Source: DATFLL01 sp035267785 (lineage in GTDB: Bacteria; Pseudomonadota; Gammaproteobacteria; DATFLL01). Taken from it: a stretch of DNA of 10,130 bases. Location of the stretch: the NCBI GenBank assembly GCA_035267785.1, contig DATFLL010000069.1, positions 1-10,130 on the forward strand. Direction: 5' to 3'. The notes under the pieces are model-generated. The model saw nothing but the letters and a program-made list of their open reading frames with translations, ran no database searches and was not told the DNA's origin. Shown piece by piece: positions 6,907-10,130 of this stretch (positions are counted from its first letter, which is position 1; each line of letters starts with the position of its first letter). The translations under genes and the position numbers were made by a program.

Positions 6907-6953
6907 TCCACACGCAAGAAGGCCGCGCACAGCGCGGCCTTCTTGCGTGTGGA
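6907..6953. terminator. Perfect 22-bp inverted repeat, probable bidirectional terminator
   Basis: Bases 6907-6928 are an exact reverse complement of 6932-6953, with the 3-base loop ACA. The repeat begins at the first base after the tRNA CCA. The inner part, AAGAAGGCCGCGC against GCGCGGCCTTCTT, has the A-rich/GC-rich/T-rich form of an intrinsic terminator in both directions. It lies between the tRNA (+ strand) and the SLC13-type gene (- strand), so it could stop transcripts from either side. There is no uninterrupted T run. It may also help define the tRNA 3' end for processing. Confidence 0.75.
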
Positions 6954-7015
6954 GTCTGCAGTTTGCAGCCGTCAGTAGGCAGGCGGAGAAAATCGTTAAG
7001 CTTTTGCTGCCAACC

Positions 7016-7030
7016 CCGCCCGTAGGGCGG
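7016..7030 (-). terminator. Small hairpin right after the SLC13-type gene
   Basis: CCGCCC (7016-7021) and GGGCGG (7025-7030) form a 6-bp stem with a 3-base loop, one base beyond the stop codon of the minus-strand transporter gene. No T tract follows on the minus strand, so it is weak as a terminator alone and may act as an mRNA 3' stabiliser ahead of the stronger inverted repeat. Confidence 0.35.
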
Positions 7031-7031
7031 C

Positions 7032-8906
7032 TCAGAAGACCACATTCAGCACCACCAGCATCACGACCAGGAACAGGACGGTCATGATGCCCCCGGCCCG
7101 CAGGAAGTCGCTGACGCGGTAGCCCGCCGGTCCCATGATGAGGGCATTGACCTGGTGCGTGGGGATGAGGAAAGAGTTCGATGTGGCCAGCGCGACGGTG
7201 AGTGCGAACACGGCCGGGTCGGCCCCGGCCTGCAGGGCGATGTTGATGGCCAGGGGGACGAGCAGTACCGTGGCCCCCACGTTGGACATGACCAGGGTGA
7301 AGAAGGTCGCCAGGGCGGCGACCACGGCCTGCAGGACCCAATGGGGCACGCTTCCCAGCAGCTCGAGGGTGCGTGTGGCGATCCATTCGGCGGTACCCGT
7401 CTCTTCGACGGCCGCGCCGAGGGGGATCAGGCTCGCCAGCAGGAAGACGGTCTTCCAGCTGACGGCGTTGTAGGCCTCGTCGATGGTCAGCACCCGTGTG
7501 AGTACCATCCCCGTGGCGCCGACCAGTAGCGCAACCGACAGGCGCAGATCGGTGAACAGGACCAGGCCCAGGGCCAGCGCGAAAAAGGCGAGGGCATGGA
7601 CGACCTTGTGCGGACGCAGGTCCTCGTGGGGGTAGTTTGAGGTGACTACCACGAAGTCCCGGTTCTGCTCGATGGCCGCCAGATCGGCCCAGCTGCTGTG
7701 CAGGACCAGGGTGTCGCCGGACTGCAGGGTGAGGTCGCGCAGCCCTTCGCGGACGGCCGTGTTGGACCGGTAGACCGCCAGGACGCTTAACCCGTAAGTC
7801 TTGCGCAGACGAAGCTCGAGCAGGGTCCGTCCGATATGGCGTGAGCCGGGCGGGATGACCACCTCGGAAATACCCGCCTGAGTCGGAGCCAGGACGTCTG
7901 AGAAGGCCTCCAGGCGGTCACAGAGCGTCAGTTCGTGTCGAGCCGTAAAGGCCTGGACATCCCGGGCCGAACCCAGCAGGGCGAGCGTGGCGCCGGGGAC
8001 GACCACGACGTCGCGAGCCGGGGAGAGCCGCGTGTCCGCGTCGCTGCGCAGGGCGATGATGTTCACCCCCGGCGGGAGCAGGCTCTCCAGCGACTCGATG
8101 CTGAGATTGGCGAGGGCGCTGGCGGGCGGGACCCGCGCCTCGAAGACCTCCCCTGCCAGGCCGTAAAGTTGGCGGAAATACTCCATCGTGTCGAGCACGG
8201 CGCCCGCACCGGCCAGGGGGCCGGTCCCGCCCTGGGCGGCCGGCAGGACGTATCTGCCCGCCAGGACGAAATAGACGATACCGGTCAGGATCAGTGCGAG
8301 TCCCACGGGTGCGACGGCGAACAGCTCGAAGGTGGGCAGCTTGTCGGCGTGGGCGGGCAGGTTGTCGTTCGAGGTTTGGATCAGGTCGTTGAGCAGGATG
8401 AGGGGACTGGAGCCGACCATGGTCATGGTGCCGCCCAGGATGGCGCAAAAGCCCATGGGCATGAGCAGGCGCGACATCGGCAGGCCGGTTCGCAGCGAGA
8501 TGCGACTGACGACGGGTAGAAACAGCGCGGCGGCGCCGACATTCTGCATGAAGCTCGAGATGATCGCCACCGTGCCTGAGAGCACGGGAATGATACGGCG
8601 TTCGGTCGTACCGCCAACGCGCAAAATGAGCCTGGCGACCTCGCTCATGACGCCCGTGCGGTCCAGGCCTGCGCCGATGACCATGACCGCGATGATCGAG
8701 ATGACGGCATTGCTGGCAAAGCCGTGGAACAGCTCCTCGGTCTTGACCAGGCTCGGCACGAGATGGTCCGGAATGACGGTGGTCACGCCCAGCAGCACCA
8801 TAATCGCGATGGCGGCGACGTCTACGCGGACAATCTCGGAGACGAAGAGATAGATTGTCAGTCCCAGGATTCCCAGGACCCAGACCATTTCGGTGGTCAA
8901 TTCCAC
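7032..8906 (-). CDS. SLC13/DASS-type anion transporter with two RCK_C (TrkA_C) domains
   Basis: This 624-residue protein has membrane helices at about 8-222 and 434-624, with a soluble middle (about 250-420) made of two RCK_C (TrkA_C) domains at roughly 252-328 and 345-418. This layout is typical of bacterial SLC13-like permeases that carry sulfate or other small anions. The N-terminal half has SSFMQNVGAAALFLPV and TMVGSSPLILL, and the C-terminal half has MSNVGATVLLVPL and ATSNSFLIPTHQVNALI, the paired hairpin motifs of the family. The Ser-Asn-Thr signature of well-studied DASS carriers is altered to QNV (121-123) and SNV (541-543). The start is GTG at 8906, fixed by GGGAGG 8 bases upstream and by the first helix following at once. 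It lies downstream of, and in the same direction as, soxZ-soxA but behind their terminator. Substrate is unproven; sulfate or a reduced sulfur anion is favoured by context. Confidence 0.88.
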   Translation of the reverse strand: MELTTEMVWVLGILGLTIYLFVSEIVRVDVAAIAIMVLLGVTTVIPDHLVPSLVKTEELFHGFASNAVISIIAVMVIGAGLDRTGVMSEVARLILRVGGTTERRIIPVLSGTVAIISSFMQNVGAAALFLPVVSRISLRTGLPMSRLLMPMGFCAILGGTMTMVGSSPLILLNDLIQTSNDNLPAHADKLPTFELFAVAPVGLALILTGIVYFVLAGRYVLPAAQGGTGPLAGAGAVLDTMEYFRQLYGLAGEVFEARVPPASALANLSIESLESLLPPGVNIIALRSDADTRLSPARDVVVVPGATLALLGSARDVQAFTARHELTLCDRLEAFSDVLAPTQAGISEVVIPPGSRHIGRTLLELRLRKTYGLSVLAVYRSNTAVREGLRDLTLQSGDTLVLHSSWADLAAIEQNRDFVVVTSNYPHEDLRPHKVVHALAFFALALGLVLFTDLRLSVALLVGATGMVLTRVLTIDEAYNAVSWKTVFLLASLIPLGAAVEETGTAEWIATRTLELLGSVPHWVLQAVVAALATFFTLVMSNVGATVLLVPLAINIALQAGADPAVFALTVALATSNSFLIPTHQVNALIMGPAGYRVSDFLRAGGIMTVLFLVVMLVVLNVVF

Positions 8907-8914
8907 GCCCGCCG

Positions 8915-8920
8915 CCTCCC
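8915..8920 (-). promoter_or_regulatory. Ribosome binding site supporting the GTG start
   Basis: On the minus strand these bases read GGGAGG, 8 bases before the GTG at 8906. This strong Shine-Dalgarno match is what decides for a non-ATG start; the next in-frame ATG is residue 7, at the edge of the first membrane helix, with no comparable site. Confidence 0.7.
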
Positions 8921-8969
8921 GCCTGACCCAGTATCGACGAAAACATTAACGAAAAATTGACGTTTATGG

Positions 8970-8999
8970 ACTATAGCGGGATCGGTGCTTAGGCGTCTA
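8970..8999 (-). promoter_or_regulatory. Candidate promoter of the SLC13-type gene
   Basis: On the minus strand TAGACG (8994-8999, 4 of 6 to -35) and TATAGT (8970-8975, 5 of 6 to -10) are 18 bases apart. They lie between the soxA terminator and the transporter, and would give a leader of about 57 bases that is AT-rich near its start. This supports expression of the transporter independent of the sox transcript. Confidence 0.4.
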
Positions 9000-9023
9000 T
9001 CGGGAAGCGGGTCAGCGAGGCAT

Positions 9024-9054
9024 AAAAAAACCCGGCCTCCTGAGAGGCCGGGTT
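9024..9054 (-). terminator. Intrinsic terminator of the sox transcript
   Basis: On the minus strand an 11-bp perfect stem (AACCCGGCCTC with GAGGCCGGGTT, 4-base loop) runs straight into seven T residues counting the pairs at the stem base and beyond. It starts 24 bases after the soxA stop codon. This is a textbook Rho-independent terminator and marks soxA as the last gene of its transcript. Confidence 0.93.
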
Positions 9055-9078
9055 CTTCGGTCGAACAGAGTTCGCCGA

Positions 9079-9921
9079 TTACTCGCGATAGCTCGGAGCG
9101 TTGACCGGCTGACCGTTGCTCATGTAGGTCAGGAAGTACTCCAGGTCGCGATACTCCTCGCTCTGCTCCTTGAACGGCTTGGCACGGACGTTCTTGTTGC
9201 AGCCCTTGAAGCGGTTCTCGAAGGTGAGCAGGTGACCCTTCTTGGCGCGGTACACCGGGAAGCCCGTGGGCTGACCCAGACTCGGGCTCAGCGTATTGGC
9301 ACGGATGCGGTTACCCGAGTTGTACATATGGCAGTCGGCGCAGGAGAAGTTCAGCTGACCGCGCTTGGCGTAGTACTCGAACTTGCCCTTGTTGTAGGCC
9401 GCCAGTTCCGCCTGAGTCTTCGGCGTCAGCACATGCAGCTTTTTGCCGCGCGAGGTGTAGGCCATGTAGGCCGAGAGCTCGGCGATCTCGCCCGTGCCGT
9501 ACTTGAGAGCCTTCTCGCCGTTCTTTTCGCGGCAGGCGTTGATATCCATCTCCAGGGTGCGGACCTGGCCCGTCTGCCGGTCGAAGTACGGATAGTTCTG
9601 GCGGATACCGATGCCGCCATTCTTGAAGCAGCTGGAGTAGGTCTTGCCGTTGGCGAACGGGGTGTTGAATTCTTTCTTACCCTTGTCCAGCTGAATGTCG
9701 TACGGCGGGAATTCCTCGATGGCTTCCCACTGCTCGCGCTTGTCCTTCGGACCGACGGCATAGGCGCCGTTGGCGAACTCGGCAAACGGCAGGCCGGGGA
9801 ATCGCTTCACGAAGTACTCGCGGAAGGCCTTGAGGTCCTCCTGCGGGGTGGACGCCTGCGCGACGATCGGCGCGATACCGAATACGGCGAGCGTGGCGGC
9901 TGCGATTAGCATCTTTTTCAT
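9079..9921 (-). CDS. soxA: SoxA, L-cysteine S-thiosulfotransferase subunit (c-type cytochrome)
   Basis: This 280-residue periplasmic protein is the catalytic subunit of SoxAX, which oxidatively attaches thiosulfate to the carrier cysteine of SoxY at the start of the Sox cycle. Residues 1-23 are a signal peptide ending in AQA. Only one haem motif is present, CADCH at 194-198. The N-terminal cytochrome domain lacks CxxCH; Cys98 (SSCFKNGG) and Cys130 (NACREKNG) probably form the disulfide that replaces the haem in monohaem SoxA proteins. Cys241 in FKGCNKNVRAKPF matches the active-site cysteine that binds the haem iron and carries a persulfide. AAGGAG lies 8 bases before the ATG. soxZ ends 61 bases upstream on the same strand, and a strong terminator follows, so soxX is not downstream and must lie elsewhere, possibly before soxYZ. 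Confidence 0.96.
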   Translation of the reverse strand: MKKMLIAAATLAVFGIAPIVAQASTPQEDLKAFREYFVKRFPGLPFAEFANGAYAVGPKDKREQWEAIEEFPPYDIQLDKGKKEFNTPFANGKTYSSCFKNGGIGIRQNYPYFDRQTGQVRTLEMDINACREKNGEKALKYGTGEIAELSAYMAYTSRGKKLHVLTPKTQAELAAYNKGKFEYYAKRGQLNFSCADCHMYNSGNRIRANTLSPSLGQPTGFPVYRAKKGHLLTFENRFKGCNKNVRAKPFKEQSEEYRDLEYFLTYMSNGQPVNAPSYRE

Positions 9922-9941
9922 TGCTTAAACTCCTTACATCC

Positions 9942-9963
9942 TGTCCGCCCAGTGGGGCGGGTA
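9942..9963 (-). other. Small hairpin in the soxZ-soxA gap
   Basis: CCGCCC (9945-9950) and GGGCGG (9955-9960) form a 6-bp stem with a 4-base loop; wobble and T-A pairs can extend it to 9942-9963. It lies between the soxZ stop and the soxA ribosome binding site, with no T tract in the sox direction. It may tune the relative levels of soxZ and soxA mRNA, or be chance in GC-rich DNA. Confidence 0.3.
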
Positions 9964-9982
9964 CGATGATTTGGCGGAACCG

Positions 9983-10130
9983 TTACCGAATCTTGGCCTC
10001 GGTGGAATCGCTCTCGCCCTTGTTGTCGACCCAGCTCAGCTTGATGGTGTCGCCCTTTTTGGCGCCGGTGAACTGGAAGGACAGGTAGGGGTTTTTGGAG
10101 ATGGCCGGGCCCCACTGTGCGGTCATGACG
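9983..10130 (-). CDS. soxZ: SoxZ, C-terminal part (cut by window edge)
   Basis: On the minus strand from the window edge to TAA at 9983-9985, 48 codons read a peptide that includes TAQWGPAISKNPYLSFQF, GDTIKLSWVDNKG and the end TEAKIR. This is the C-terminal beta-rich part of SoxZ, the partner of SoxY; SoxYZ holds sulfur intermediates on a SoxY cysteine through the Sox cycle. The N-terminal half lies outside the window, and the frame is open at the edge. SoxY is expected immediately further upstream on the same strand. The end of SoxZ is 61 bases before soxA, on the same strand, so the two are probably co-transcribed. Confidence 0.92.
   Translation of the reverse strand, partial: VMTAQWGPAISKNPYLSFQFTGAKKGDTIKLSWVDNKGESDSTEAKIR

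Noticed and set aside
6831..6953. tRNA-Lys as an integration site of a mobile island
   Set aside because: No integrase, no direct repeat of the tRNA 3' end and no composition break are seen in the window, so the sulfur genes cannot be called an integrated element from this sequence.
6865..7386. Minus-strand frame running through the tRNA and hairpin region into the transporter gene
   Set aside because: It reads antisense through a tRNA and a terminator and overlaps the end of the SLC13-type gene in another frame; its tail resembles the spurious translations often annotated opposite tRNAs.
7935..8519. Plus-strand frames opposite the SLC13-type gene
   Set aside because: Gly/Asp/Gln/Arg-rich shadow products without domains or supporting start signals.

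Overview
The window looks like a high-GC gammaproteobacterial chromosome segment, most likely from a sulfur-oxidising chemolithotroph. The left part has the conserved tol-pal / cpoB / queE / queC order followed by a tRNA-Lys(UUU), typical of gammaproteobacteria. The right end carries soxZ and soxA, which belong to periplasmic thiosulfate oxidation. The lineage is inferred from gene content; I cannot name a species.

Positions 1-3768 (+ strand) hold the end of tolR, then tolA, tolB, pal and cpoB with gaps of only 10-17 bases, so they are probably one transcript. They encode the trans-envelope machine that couples inner-membrane proton motive force (TolQRA) to the outer-membrane lipoprotein Pal through TolB, with CpoB linking it to peptidoglycan synthesis at division. 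After a 138-base gap with a GC hairpin come queE and queC (3907-5327), two consecutive pathway enzymes that make the 7-deazaguanine precursor of queuosine.

Positions 5328-6714 hold a 166-base leader and a YeeE/YedE-family membrane protein with exactly three cysteines, a likely importer of thiosulfate or another sulfur species. A strong hairpin follows, then tRNA-Lys(UUU) with its own sigma70-like promoter, and then a perfect 22-bp inverted repeat that probably terminates transcription from both sides.

The right part is on the minus strand: soxZ (cut by the window edge), soxA, and a textbook intrinsic terminator closing the sox transcript, then a separately promoted SLC13/DASS-type anion transporter carrying two RCK_C (TrkA_C) domains. 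This transporter converges on the tRNA gene. Together, the right half is a sulfur module: a putative sulfur-compound importer, an SLC13-type anion carrier, and Sox proteins that carry (SoxYZ) and load (SoxAX) thiosulfate.

No gene-free stretch exceeds 300 bases. I see no insertion sequence, integrase, CRISPR array or rRNA. I found no wholly new system; the points most worth a second look are the sulfur genes set around the tRNA-Lys locus, the 22-bp perfect hairpin, and the modified DASS signature motifs of the transporter.
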